NCBI GenBank assembly: GCA_019448385.1
Contig: JAGTXO010000028.1
Location: 124,001 to 188,000 of the forward strand
Reading direction: 5' to 3'
DNA: 64,000 nucleotides
Source of the DNA: Diacronema lutheri
Taxonomy: Eukaryota > Haptophyta > Pavlovophyceae > Pavlovales > Pavlovaceae
The position numbers and the translations under genes were made by a program. Below the pieces are notes generated by a model. That model saw nothing but the letters and a program-made list of their open reading frames with translations, did not search any database and was not told the origin of the DNA. The stretch's first letter is position 1; the number at the start of each line of letters is the position of its first letter. Positions 42,601 to 52,913 of the stretch are shown piece by piece.

Positions 42601-43402
42601 AGCGCATGGCCCGCCGGCGTGCCGCATCGGCGCGGTGCGCGCGGTGCGAGTCCACGCAGACTGCGACCGCGGCCAGCCTCGGTTCACGGCCAGCTTTTCC
42701 GGACGCTCGTCCAAGACGCACACCCACGGGTCCGACGCGCCCGCCCGCCGCCGCGCGCGCGTGCCCAACGCAAGGCCGTAGCGGGGCTAGTGCCGGGGCG
42801 TAGGCGCGTCGCGCCCCCCGCCCCGTCCCGCTCAGGGCTCCGCGCGCCGCGCCGCGCGCCGTACGACGAGCGTGTGGTTCTTGTCGAGCTTGTAGCCCTG
42901 CGTCTTCTTGAGCGCATCCTCCGCCGCCTCGCGGCGCGCGTACTCGACGAAGGCGAAGCTGCGCGGCGGCAAACGCGACGGCGAGCACGGCGGCGGAACA
43001 GCGTCCGGGCGCCGCGCGGGTCAGCGCGGCTGTTCGCGCGCTCGGTGGTCGGCTGCCCGGCGGCTTCTGGCGCTTCGCGGCGCGCGAGCGCACGCGCGCC
43101 GCGGGCGGCGCGGCGCTATACCCCTTGCTGAGCCCAGTGCTCTCGTCCTGCGGCATCATGATGCCGTCCTCCGCAAGCGTCCCCACCTGCGTGAAGATCT
43201 TCTCCACCAGCTTGAAGAGCTTCTCGTACTTCTCCTGCGGCACCTGCGGCAGCCCATCGACGACGATCGCATTGTCGAGCGTGTCTTTCATGACGGGCAT
43301 GGGGAAGCGCGACTCGAGCTCGCCGTCCGACTCGTCGTCCTCAGGAAGGTACGGCTCCTCTGCCGCGTCCGCATCATCCACGATCTCATGGTCCTCGGGC
43401 AT
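39681..43402 (-). CDS. EIF3B: Translation initiation factor eIF3 subunit B
   Basis: Eight exons (43402-43122, 42958-42865, 42475-42276, 42104-41885, 41590-41312, 40956-40477, 40315-40062, 39927-39681) give 684 residues with every phase consistent. The N-terminal RRM reads NAIVVDGLPQVPQEKYEKL, then SKG joined to FAFVEYARREAAEDALKK and HTLVVNTFQQVNDF. The propeller that follows carries the eIF3b signature blocks GRYLACFHRLGIILWGG, VDFSPCERFVVTWSP, FRWSHDDVLLARLGDD, WHPQGDFLGVRIDRHTK and FWSPVGGTLLLAAL. The tail is the usual charged helix (FEAEDLKIKFAAEIEKL). eIF3b scaffolds the eIF3 complex on the 40S ribosome. Exon 1 ends with a GTATAG donor. Converging stops with the channel gene are 54 bp apart. 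Confidence 0.96.
41061..41125. repeat. 24-bp perfect palindrome between 18-bp direct repeats in eIF3b intron 5
   Basis: The palindrome at 41081-41104 has the half-site cgcgcatggagg and is self-complementary over all 24 bp. It is flanked by identical direct repeats gggacgtcggcgacgagg at 41061-41078 and 41108-41125. Confidence 0.92.
41682..41697 (+). repeat. Poly-G tract, 16 bp, in eIF3b intron 4
   Basis: A G run on the plus strand, hence a C run in the eIF3b transcript, within the intron 41591-41884. Confidence 0.9.
41823..41843 (+). repeat. Poly-G tract, 21 bp, in eIF3b intron 4
   Basis: Second G run in the same intron, close to the 5' splice site at 41884. Between the two runs a short gcgctgcccgcctcgc unit is duplicated. 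Confidence 0.9.
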
Positions 43403-43513
43403 GGCCGAGCGTACACCGCTGCTGCTCGCGCGCTAGACGACGGTCCGCGCGATGGCGGGCGACGTGCGCGAGGGCCAATATTTATCTGACACCGGAGATT
43501 TTGAAATGCGGCG

Positions 43514-44599
43514 CTACGGCTCGAGCTGAGCGAGGCGCTCCTGCAGCGCGCGCGCGGCGGCGCGAGGCCAGCGCTTGGGCTTGCGCGCGAGGCGCTCGGC
43601 CGAGCGGAAGGGCGCCGGGTCGCGCACAAGCCGCCACTGCTCGCGTGCGGCGGCGTCGCGTCCCTCCTGCGCGAGCGTGAGCGCGAGCGCGGCGTGCACA
43701 TCGTCCGCGCTCCGAAATTTGGCCTCGAGCCTGCGGAGCACGCCGGTCGCCTCCGAGACGGGCGCGCGCTCCGCGAGAAGGAGCGCATAGATCAGCCAAA
43801 ACGGCTCGACGGCCGTCGGGCCGGCGGTCGCGACAAGCGGGCGGAGCGCAGCGAACGCGTCGTCCTCGCGGTCGAGGTCGAGCAGCGCGAGCGCCCGGTT
43901 GAGTGCGGCGAGGCGATTGCCGCGATCGAGCGCGAGCGAGCGGTCGAGGTCAACGAGCGCGTCGGCCGGACGGCCGACGGCGATGAGCACGACGCCGCGG
44001 TTGAGCCTGATCACGCCCTCCTCGCCCTCGACGGCGCCCAGCTCGAGCGCTGCGTCATAATCGGCGAGCGCGCCGGCATAGTCGCCGCGCTGCACCGCGA
44101 GGCTAGCGCGCGCCGAGAAGCCACCCGCGTAGCGCGGCTGCAGCTCAATGACCTGCGCCGTCAGGCGCGCCGCCTCGTCGAGCCGCCCTTCGGCTGCCGC
44201 GAGCGCGGCCTTCGCCAGCCGGTCGGCCGACTGTGCGGTCGGCGCGACCGCCGTGCCCGCAAACGCCGGCGCGCGGAGCGCGCCGAGCGCGCCGAGCGCC
44301 GCACCAGCCCCAACGACGCACGCGCGCCGTCCGAACGCGAAGGCCGCGCGCGCGGCGGGCGGCGCACCGAGCGCGTCGTCGCCTGCGATCCCACCCCCGC
44401 GCCCACGGTGCGCTGACGCAGCGCGCGCGGCGCGTGGCGCGCCGAGCGCCTCGCCGGCCGTGATCCCATGCAGGTGTCGACCAAACGCCAACGCGGTGAC
44501 GGCACGTGCCGGTCCACGCGCCGCGCGGGCCGCGGTCCCACCCCCGCGCCCACCCACTGCCGGCGCGATCGCGAACGCAAACAGGACGAGCGCCGCCAT
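43514..44599 (-). CDS. TPR protein with plastid/thylakoid-type leader
   Basis: A single exon of 361 residues. It starts with a signal-peptide-like stretch (MAALVLFAFAIAPAVGG), followed by an Ala/Arg/Gly-rich transit-like region, then a twin-arginine segment (GRRACVVGAGAALGALGAL) ending APAFAGTA, a plausible thylakoid processing site. The mature part, from about residue 120, has three to four TPRs (LAKAALAAAEGRLDEAARL, ALADYDAALELG, ALVDLDRSLALDRGNRLAAL). This arrangement matches lumenal TPR proteins involved in photosystem assembly and implies a plastid surrounded by extra membranes. Targeting is inferred from composition only. Confidence 0.8.
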   Translation of the reverse strand: MAALVLFAFAIAPAVGGRGGGTAARAARGPARAVTALAFGRHLHGITAGEALGAPRAARAASAHRGRGGGIAGDDALGAPPAARAAFAFGRRACVVGAGAALGALGALRAPAFAGTAVAPTAQSADRLAKAALAAAEGRLDEAARLTAQVIELQPRYAGGFSARASLAVQRGDYAGALADYDAALELGAVEGEEGVIRLNRGVVLIAVGRPADALVDLDRSLALDRGNRLAALNRALALLDLDREDDAFAALRPLVATAGPTAVEPFWLIYALLLAERAPVSEATGVLRRLEAKFRSADDVHAALALTLAQEGRDAAAREQWRLVRDPAPFRSAERLARKPKRWPRAAARALQERLAQLEP

Positions 44600-44796
44600 T
44601 ATTATAATAATTATATTCGCGATGGCAGAAATTGCGGAACTATTCAGATTCAGACGAGTCTTGTGTCAATTTTGTGATTTTTGATTTTTCCTTGTCGGAG
44701 AGCCGCGACCGCTGGAAAAGCGCGGGCGCTCTCTCGCTCTCCCTCCCCCCCGGGTCAAGGCTTTTCGCGCCGCCGCCCGGGCCGCACCGCGGCGCG
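44600..44796. promoter_or_regulatory. AT-rich divergent promoter region
   Basis: A 197-bp gap between divergent start codons. It stands out from the surrounding GC-rich DNA through a near-palindromic AT block at 44600-44618 (attattataataattatat) and a T-rich stretch near 44680-44695. It probably serves both the TPR gene and the myosin gene. No defined factor site is claimed. Confidence 0.5.
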
Positions 44797-47700
44797 ATGA
44801 GCGCGGAGGAGATGCTGGACGGTGGGCTCGCCGACGAGGACTGCGACGATATGGTCAATCTGCAGGTCCTTGACGCGGGCACCATCCTGCGTAACCTCGA
44901 ATCGCGCTTCGGCATGACCAAGCCGTACACGTACGTCGGGCGGATCGTGATCTCGACCAACCCGTTCCAGTGGATCGAAGGGCTGTACTCGGACGAGACG
45001 ATCGTGGCGTACTCGCGAGTGCCCGACGTGTTTGCGGACCTGCGCCCGCACGTCTACGCCGTCGCGCGCGACGCGCTCGACAACCTGACGCAGCAGCAGG
45101 TGCGCGCGCGGCTCGGCGCGCGCGCGCCGCACGCCGGCAGGCCTCCGCCGCGAGGCGACGGGCGAGCGCGCGCTCGCTGCGCGCGCGCGCTGCGCGGCCA
45201 ATTCGCCACGATGGATTGCACTGTTGCCCGCCGCGCCGCGTGCCTGAGTGCCGCCGTCCGACGCGGCCGCGCTCGGCCGAGCGGAGCGAGCAACGGCTCG
45301 TGGCACGGCGGACGGGCGGGCGCGCCTCGGCCGCCGCGCGGCCGCGGCATGCGTTGCACGCGTGCATTGGGCGCCTGCGGGGTCGTCATGGCGAGACGCG
45401 CGCCTCGCGCGTGCTGTGCCCAACCGAGGGGCCGGCCGCCTGCGGCCGCGCCGTGAGAGCGCGCGCGCGTGTGGGCCGGCGCGCGAGCGCAGCCCTCACC
45501 GCTGCTCTGCTGCTGCCGTGCGCAACTCGTCGCTCGTTCGGCGCGCGCGCGCGCGCAGGAGTCTCAATCGATCCTGATCTCGGGTGAGTCGGGCGCGGGC
45601 AAGACGGAGAATACGAAGATCTGCATGTCGTATCTGGCGGCCGTTGACATGCGGGCGGGCGGCGCGAGCGCTGGCGTCGTGGAGGTGACGACGAGAGTGC
45701 TTCAGACGAACCCGCTGCTCGAGGCGTTCGGCAACGCGTCGACGACGCGTAACGACAACTCGTCGCGCTTCGGCAAGTTCATCAAGCTGCAGTACAACGC
45801 GCTCGGCAAGCAGGTCGGAGCGCACATCGACACGTACCTCCTCGAGCGAAGCCGCGTCGTTCGGCAGGCGCCGCTCGAGCGAAACTTTCACGTCTTCCAC
45901 GCGCTCACGGGCGGCATCTCGGCGGTGGAGCGCGAGGAGCTGGGCGTGGGCGATGCGCCCACGTACCACTACCTCGGCCGCCGCCCGCTCGAAGAGATCG
46001 CGCTCAAGAAGACCTCCGAGTTCGCCGATGACGCCGAGGTGTGGGGCCGGACGCTGCGCGCGCTCTCGGCGCTCGGCTGCTCCGACGCCGACATCGGCGA
46101 GGTGTCCAACGTGCTCGCGACGGTGCTCGCGCTCGGCGAACTCACGTTCGCCGGCGAGGAGACCAACGAAGGCCACACCTCCACGCCCGCCGATGCCGAC
46201 GTCCTCGCGCGCGCGGCCGCGCGGCTAGGCGTCGAGCCCGCGGAACTCTCGGCGAAAATGTGCACGCGGTACGTGGCCGCGCCAGACGGCTGGTTCACGG
46301 TGCACTTGACGGTGCAGCAGTGCTGCAACGCGCGCGACGCGCTCGCCAAGGCGCTCTACGGCCGCCTCTTCGACTGGCTCGTCGCGCGCGCCAACGAGAC
46401 GATCTGCCCGAACGCGGTGTACGACGCGGACGCGGACGCGGACGGGCCGCGCGCGGGCGCGGGCGCGCGCCGCTCGGAGGGGCTCGACGGTGGGTTCATC
46501 GGGATCCTCGACATCTTCGGCTTCGAGTCGTTCGTCGTCAACTCCTTCGAGCAGCTGTGCATCAACTACGCGAACGAGGCGCTGCAGGCGCAGTTCAACG
46601 CTTATGTGTTCCGGCAGCAGCAGGCAGAGTACGAGACGGAGGGCGTGCCATGGCAACGGATCGATTTCTCGGACAATGCGCAGGTGCTCAACATGATCGA
46701 GGACAAGCGGCAGGGCGTGCTCACGCTGCTCGACGAGGAGTGCATGCTCGGCCAGGGCACCGTCGCCGGCTTCTTCACGAAGCTCAAGAGCGCACAGGAC
46801 AAGTGCCCCAACTTCTCCGTCCCGCGGATCGCGCGCGAGTCGCTCGCCTTCACGATCGAGCACTACGCCGGGCCCGTCACGTGCGCGCCGCGAGGCGACG
46901 TGCGGATCGAGCGGCTAAGCTGCCGCGCGCCATCGCTGCCGCTGGCCGCGCGCCGCCTGCCGCGCCACCGCACGCCGCGCCTCACGCGCGCCCGCTCGCG
47001 CTGCCGGCGCCGCGCCGCGCGCCGCGCTGCGCGCCGCGCTACGGCACAGGTATGACCTCGAGGGCTTCCTCGAGAAGAACAACGACACGCTGCACCCCGA
47101 CCTCGTGCTGCTCATGCAGGGATCGTCGCGCACTCTCCTCTCCGCCTTCTTCGAGATCGCGGGCGGGGGCACCGAGGAGGGCACGGCCGCGCACAGCGGC
47201 GCGGGCGCGCGCAAGGGCGCCAAGAAGCGGATGGAGACGGTCTCGAGCCGCTTCCGCGCGCAGCTGCACGGCCTGAGTGAGGAGATCTCGTCGACTGGCA
47301 TCCACTATGTGCGGTGCATCAAGCCGAACGCCTCCGCGTCCGCCGTCGACTTTGACTCGGCGATGGTCGCCAACCAGCTGCAGTACGCCGGCGTCCTCGA
47401 GGCCATCCGCATCTCGCGCGCCGCGTACCCGCACCGCATGCCGCACGCCAGGTTCATCGGCGCGTTCGCCGCGCTGCACGCCGTCGTGACGGGCGGCGCG
47501 CGCGCGCGCGCGCGCGCCGCCGGCCGCGCGGGCAAGACGGGCAGCGATGCGGCGACACGCGGCGCGCTGGACTCGAAGGTGCGCGCGGCGGACGACGAGG
47601 CGGACCGCGCGACGTCCAAGGCGATGCTCGAGGCGCTGCTGCCCGGCGAGCAGGACGGCGCCGGGTACTGGCACGCGCAGTCCAAGGTCTTCTTCAGGCC

Positions 47701-50700
47701 GCGCGTGCACGAGCGCCTCACCCTGCGCCTCAAGGAGTCGCTCGGCCGTGCAGCAATCGTCGCGCAAAAGTGCTGGCGATCTCTCACCGCGCGGCGCGCG
47801 TATGCGCGCGTGCGCGCGAGTGGCCTCGTCGCGCAGCGGCTCGTGCGCGGCTTTCTCGCGCGCGCGACGCACCGCCGGCTGCACGCCGCGCGCGCGCTGC
47901 AGGCCGCCGAGCGCCGGCGCGTCGCGCGCGCGGCGTTCGTCGCGCGCCGGCGCGCAGCGGTCGCCGTGCAGCGCCTCGTGCGCGGCTGGTTGGCGCGGCG
48001 CATGTGCAAGACGCTCGTCGAGACGCGCGCCGCGTCGCTCGTGCAGGCGCACTGGAAGGGCCTCACGCAGAAGCGTTACTTCCGCGGCCTGCGCGTCGCG
48101 GCGATCCGAGCGCAGGGCCTGGTGCGCACGCGCCGCGCCGTCGTGCGGTACCGCCGCAGGCTGAAGGACGCGAAGGCGCGCGGCATGTTCGAGTTCCAGC
48201 TGAGCAAGCTGCGCGAGAAGCTCATGTTCGAGGAGACGTCACGCTCCGACCTCGAGTCGAAGAACCGCGAGCTCCAGTCGGAGATCGAGCGCGCGCATCA
48301 GGTGCGCCGTGCGCGCGGCGCGCGAGCGCCCACGGGCCAGGCGTGCGTCGAGCGCCTCGCGAACCTGCGCAAAGTCGAACGTGTCGCGTCACACGTGACG
48401 CGCCGGTTCACGGCCGATGAATCGGCGCGAAACCCCCGCGCGCTGCGCCTTGGCGCGCGCATGTGCCGCGCGCGAGCCACGCGCCTTGCGCGCGCGCTCG
48501 CGCCGCGCCGATTCATCGGCCGTGACCCGGCGCGTCACGTGTGACGCGCCATGCGCAACTTTGCGCAGGTTCGCGAGGCGCTCGACGCGCAGGAGGCGCA
48601 GATGAACGAGCTCGCGGCGCAGCTGCGCGCGGCGAACGACGGCATTGCGCGCGAGCACTCGGCGCGCCAGCGACTGGAGCGCGAACACGAGCAGGTGCGT
48701 GTGACGCGCGGTGTGTGTCGTGGGAACGCGTGCGGCGGTCGCGGCCGCACCTTCTCGCCTCCTCGCGCCGCTCGCACCCGTTCCATGCCGCGTCATGCTC
48801 GCGTCGGCTTTCACACGTGCACGAACGCCGTGTCAACGCTTGTGCCAACGCCCGTGCGAACGCGCGCGAAAATGCGCCCACCGCGCGCACGTTCGCTCGT
48901 ACCAGTCGATCGTCAAGCTGCGGATGGAGCGCGACGCGGCAAAGAAGGCGGCGGTCGGGCACCTACGCGAGGAGCGCTTGGACAAGATGAAGGAGGAGCA
49001 GAAGCGCATCTTTTTAAATCACGAGGCCGAGTTGAAGGAGCTGCGCGCGCAGGTCGCGCAGGCGCGCCGCGAGCTGCGCGCTGTTCAAAAAGAGCGCGAT
49101 GACCTCTTTTTGCAGGACCGCGTCAAGACGTGCCAGCTCGAGGACATGCGCGCGGAGCTCCGCGAGCTTGGCCAGTGCGCGCCGCGAGCTGCCCCCGCGC
49201 GCGTGTCAGTGCGAGCCGTCGAGCGTGCCACTGCCGCCTGCCACTGCCGCCTGCCACTGCCGCCTGCCACTGCCGCGCTGCGCCGTGCACGTGCACCACT
49301 CACCCACTCAGCTCACCCACCACTCGCCCACTCACACACTCACACACTCGCCCACTCACACACTCACACACTCGCCCACTCACACACTCACACACTCGCC
49401 CATTCACACACTCACACACTCGCCCACTCACACACTCGCCCACTCACGGCGCTCGTGCGCACCACCAGATATGCGGGCGCGGGCGCCGCGAGCCGCGCAA
49501 AGGCGGCTCGCGCGGGCAAGGCCGCACAGCTTGACTCGCCGGAGCTAGCGGCCAACGACGCCGCACGCCGTGGCTCCCGCGGCGTCGGCACCTACATCCC
49601 GAAGCGCGCGCCGGGTGGGCCGCGGCATTTCCGCCACCTGACGGAGATGCGCATTTCGGAGGAATGCGTGCACGCCGTCGCAATCACGCCGGACAAGAGC
49701 CGGATTGTCACCTCGTCCGACGACCGGCGCGTGCGCGTGTGGGACATCACGACCGGTGCGCACGCGCGCCGTGTGGGCCGCGCGTCGGCCATGCGGGACG
49801 GCACGCGCGGCGTGGAGCGGCCCGCGCGAGCCAAGCGGCTCGTGCGGCCGCGCGATCGCCGTTGTGGCGCCCACGGCGCAGTTCGACGGGCAGCGCCGCG
49901 CCGCGCTGGCGCGCAGCGCTCGCGCGGCCCGACAATCCCACGCCCAGCGGCAGCCGCCGCCTGCGCACATTGCGCCTGCTGCGCCAAGCGGCGCTCACCC
50001 CGCCGCGCGGCACGGCACGTGCGCTCGCGCCCCTGCCCTTGCCCGAGCGCGCCAAGCGCGTGCCAGGCCTATGCGAGCACTCGTGGGAGTATGACTCGAC
50101 GCCGCGCGCGCTCGCGACCGACGCGCTGCACGTCTACGCCGGCTTTGGCGACGCGTCGATCGTCAAATACGATGTCGCGACATGGGAGGCGACGCCATTC
50201 GCATCCGGCCACGCATTTACCGTTTACGTGCTGCTGTTCGCAAAGGGCGCGCCGCCCGTCGGCGAGCGCCAATCGACACCAATGGTGTCGGGCGCGGGCG
50301 ACGGCGAGCTGCGCGTCTTCGACGCGGCCGCGTGTCAGCTCGTGCACGCGCTCCGCGGGCACAACGCGGCGGTCAAGGCGCTCGCCATTGTGCATGGTGC
50401 GCGCGGCGCGCGCTCCGCCGCGGCGCGGCGCGGCGCGCTGCGCTGCGTCGACGCGCGGCGCGGCGCGCGCTCGACGCGGCCATGCTGCGCGCCCTTCGTT
50501 GCGCGCCTTTCGTTGCGCGCCTTTCGTTGCGCGCCTTTCGTTGCGCGCGCGCGCGCTCGCAGGCGCACCGCTCAACTCGGCGGTGATGCTGAGCGGCGGG
50601 GACGACGGCGAGGTGCGCGTGTGGGAGATGGCCGCGTGGACATGCCTGCACACTATTGCCGGCCGCGGCTCGGGCATTAACGCGATCGTCTCGCTCGGCT

Positions 50701-52021
50701 CGTCCGCGCCGACGGCCGACAAGCCGGCGTGCGTGCGCGTCGCGTGCGCGTCGGATGACGGGTACATTTACTCACATGAGTACCAAAAGGAGGCGGGTTG
50801 GTCCGTTGCGCGCAACGGCCTCGCGCGACGGGCGCGCGCGCACTGTGCCTGCCGCGCTCACCGCGCGCACTGTGCCTGCTGCGCTCACCGCGCGCACTGT
50901 GCCTGCTGCGCTCACCGCGCGCACTGTGCCTGCTGCGCTCACCGCGCGCACTGTGCCTGCTGCGCTCACCGCGCACACTGTGCCTGCCGCGCTCACCGCG
51001 CGCACTGTGCCTGCTGCGCTCACCGCGCGCACCGTGCCTGCCGCGCTCACCGCGCGCACCGTGCCTGCCGCGCTCACCGCGCGCACTGTGCCTGCCGCGC
51101 TCACCGCGCGCACCGTGCCTGCTGCGCTCACCGCGCGCACTGTGCCTGCCGCGCTCACCGCGCGCACTGTGCCTGCTGCGCTCACCGCGCGCACTGTGCC
51201 TGCCGCGCTCACCGCGCGCACTGTGCCTGCCGCGCTCACCGCGCGCACCGTGCCTGCCGCGCTCACCGCGCGCACTGTGCCTGCCGCGCTCACCGCGCGC
51301 ACTGTGCCTGCCGCGCTCACCGCGCGCACCGTGCCTGCCGCGCTCACCGCGCGCACTGTGCCTGCTGCGCTCACCGCGCGCACCGTGCCTGCCGCGCTCA
51401 CCGCGCGCACCGTGCCTGCTGCGCTCACCGCGCGCACTGTGCCTGCCGCGCTCACCGCGCGCACTGTGCCTGCCGCGCTCACCGCGCGCACTGTGCCTGC
51501 TGCGCTCACCGCGCGCACTGTGCTTGCCGCGCTCACCGCGCCTGCGCCCGCTGCACGCCCCTGCACCGCACCTGCACCGCACCTGCTCGCACGGCGCGCA
51601 GGGGCGACTGCGCGGCCGTGAGCGCGCACAAGGACGTCGTGTGGGCGCTCGGCTCCATCTCCGGCCTGGTCGTCTCCGCGTCCGAGGACAAGGTGTGCTC
51701 GACGCCGCGTGCCATAGCTCGCGCCGCACCTGCCGCGCGGCTCTTCGCCGCGCCCGCAGTGCGCGCGCGACGTGCGCGCCACCGCGACCGCACCACACGC
51801 GCCTCACGCGCTGCCGGCGCCGTGCGGCCCGCGCCGACCGCGCCCCTGCGCCGCGCGGCATGCAGCTAATCAAGGTTTGGCCGGCGCAATCGCCCCCGCC
51901 GTGGGAGTGCGTCGAGACGCTCACTGGCCATGGCGACGCTGTATGCTGCCTGGCGGTCACGCAGAACCACGTCTTCTCCGCGTCATCGGACGGGATGCTG
52001 CACATGTGGAAGCTCGTATAG
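44797..52021 (+). CDS. Myosin heavy chain with IQ motifs, coiled coil and C-terminal WD40 tail
   Basis: Ten exons (44797-45099, 45559-46880, 47050-48301, 48569-48694, 48906-49174, 49469-49755, 50067-50396, 50563-50800, 51602-51692, 51866-52021) give 1,457 residues, all in phase. The motor has the P-loop [12 protein letters not shown], switch [11 protein letters not shown], switch [19 protein letters not shown], and HYVRCIKPN near the converter. About six IQ-like repeats follow ([36 protein letters not shown]), then a coiled coil ([19 protein letters not shown]), then WD40 blades ([61 protein letters not shown]). It is an actin-based motor with a propeller that probably binds cargo. Apicomplexan MyoF (class XXII) has a comparable tail. 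Intron 8 is an 801-nt minisatellite. Confidence 0.92.
48345..48588. repeat. Long inverted repeat spanning a myosin 3' splice site
   Basis: Arms 48345-48429 and 48504-48588 are reverse complements over 85 bp with about six mismatches, separated by a 74-bp C/G-rich loop. The right arm contains the end of intron 3, the AG acceptor (48567-48568) and the first 20 nt of exon 4. The left arm is an inverted copy of that junction, wholly inside the intron. Confidence 0.9.
49303..49446. repeat. 24-bp-class tandem repeat in myosin intron 5
   Basis: About five imperfect units built from cactcacacactcacacact plus cgcc fill the middle of the intron 49175-49468. The bases are mostly C, A and T, giving a strand asymmetry unlike the surrounding C/G sequence. 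Confidence 0.85.
50491..50548. repeat. ~15-bp tandem repeat in myosin intron 7
   Basis: Four copies of a 14-15-bp unit, cctttcgttgcgcgc (the first reads cccttcg), lie near the 3' end of the intron 50397-50562. Confidence 0.85.
50841..51540. repeat. Minisatellite of 26 x 27 bp in myosin intron 8
   Basis: Twenty-six consecutive units of exactly 27 bp; the first begins cactgtgcctgccgcgctca at 50841 and the last at 51516. Variation is almost limited to two sites: act/acc in the first half and gccgcg/gctgcg in the second. The unit is a multiple of three and lacks stops in several frames, so long spurious open frames cross it on both strands. Placement in the intron (50801-51601) follows from the WD40 reading frame on either side. 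Confidence 0.95.
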
Positions 52022-52128
52022 ATTTGCAGGGCCGCGCTCGACGCTCGGCACACGCCAAGCAGTCGCCCTCAGCCTTGAGCAAATACAAGTAGGTGCTCAC
52101 TGAGTGACCGGCTCCGACCCTTGGCGAC

Positions 52129-52875
52129 TCACCGCCGGCCCCGCCCACCGCCGCGCCCACCGCCGCGCCCGCCGCCGCGCTTGCCTCGCCCAGCCCCGCC
52201 GCGCCCGCCGCCGCGCCCGCCGCCGCGCCCGCCGCCGCGCCCGCCGCCGCGCCCGCCGCCGCGCCCGCCGCCGCGCGCGCCGCGCTTGCCCGCGCCCGAG
52301 CCGCGCGCGCGCCCGCCGCCGCGCCCGACGCCCTCGGCGCGCGACTCGTCGAGGAGCGACTTGTACGCGTTCCCGTGCGCGGACGACTTGATCCGGTCGA
52401 CATCGGCAGCGCGGATCTTGAGCACGCCGCCCGAGAAGACGCCGAGCTGCGCGTTGATCCCCAGGTCGCGTGGCGCGTCCTTTTTGGCGCGCTCCAGCTT
52501 CCGCTGCTTGCGCATCGCCGCGTGCGCGCCGGTGCCCGAGGCGAGCGCGTCGGCCTCGGCCTTGGCGGAGCGCTCGTCGCGCTTGCGCTTCATGCCCATC
52601 ATCATGGGCAGCGGCGTTTTGATCCCCTTGGGCGCGCGAAAGCCTCTCTCCGCGAGCTGCTTGGCGTCGTGCGCCTTCTTGCTCCGCCCCTGCAGCTGCG
52701 ACGCACCGAGCGCTTCGACCTCGCGCTTGATCGCGCGGAGCTGCGGGTTGTCGAGCGCGGCCAGCTCGAGTAGCCGCTCCGTCTCGCTCTCGCTGCGCGC
52801 CTCCGCCGCCGGTCGCGCCGGGCGCGGCCTCGACCGCCGGCGCACTGCGTCGGGCTCGTCGAACGGGACCTCCAT
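52129..52875 (-). CDS. Gly-Arg-rich (GAR) protein, possibly nucleolar
   Basis: A single exon of 248 residues. The first 160 residues are charged and helical (AAEARSESETERLLELAAL, RGFRAPKGIKTPLPMMMG, AMRKQRKLERAKKDAPRDLG). A short ordered-looking motif follows (LGVFSGGVLKIRAADVDRIK), which recalls the conserved block of C1orf131-like (DUF4602) ribosome-biogenesis proteins. The last 65 residues are RGGG repeats, a GAR domain of the kind found in nucleolar proteins and methylated on arginine. The ATG at 52875 is the first in frame. It lies 38 bp from the divergent carrier gene. Function is a guess; the GAR domain is plain. Confidence 0.75.
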   Translation of the reverse strand: MEVPFDEPDAVRRRSRPRPARPAAEARSESETERLLELAALDNPQLRAIKREVEALGASQLQGRSKKAHDAKQLAERGFRAPKGIKTPLPMMMGMKRKRDERSAKAEADALASGTGAHAAMRKQRKLERAKKDAPRDLGINAQLGVFSGGVLKIRAADVDRIKSSAHGNAYKSLLDESRAEGVGRGGGRARGSGAGKRGARGGGRGGGRGGGRGGGRGGGRGGGRGGAGRGKRGGGRGGGRGGGRGRR

Positions 52876-52913
52876 CGTGCGCTGCACGTGCCAGGCCAGG
52901 TCGCCCGTCCAAA

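Noticed and set aside
50841-51540. CRISPR-like array of regularly spaced repeats
   Set aside because: The 27-bp units abut directly with no unique spacers, the locus is a spliceosomal intron and no cas genes are present. It is a minisatellite.
50656-52053. Long open frames on both strands across the minisatellite
   Set aside because: They exist only because the 27-bp unit lacks stops. Translations are monotonous repeats, and the WD40 frame on each side demands splicing across the region.
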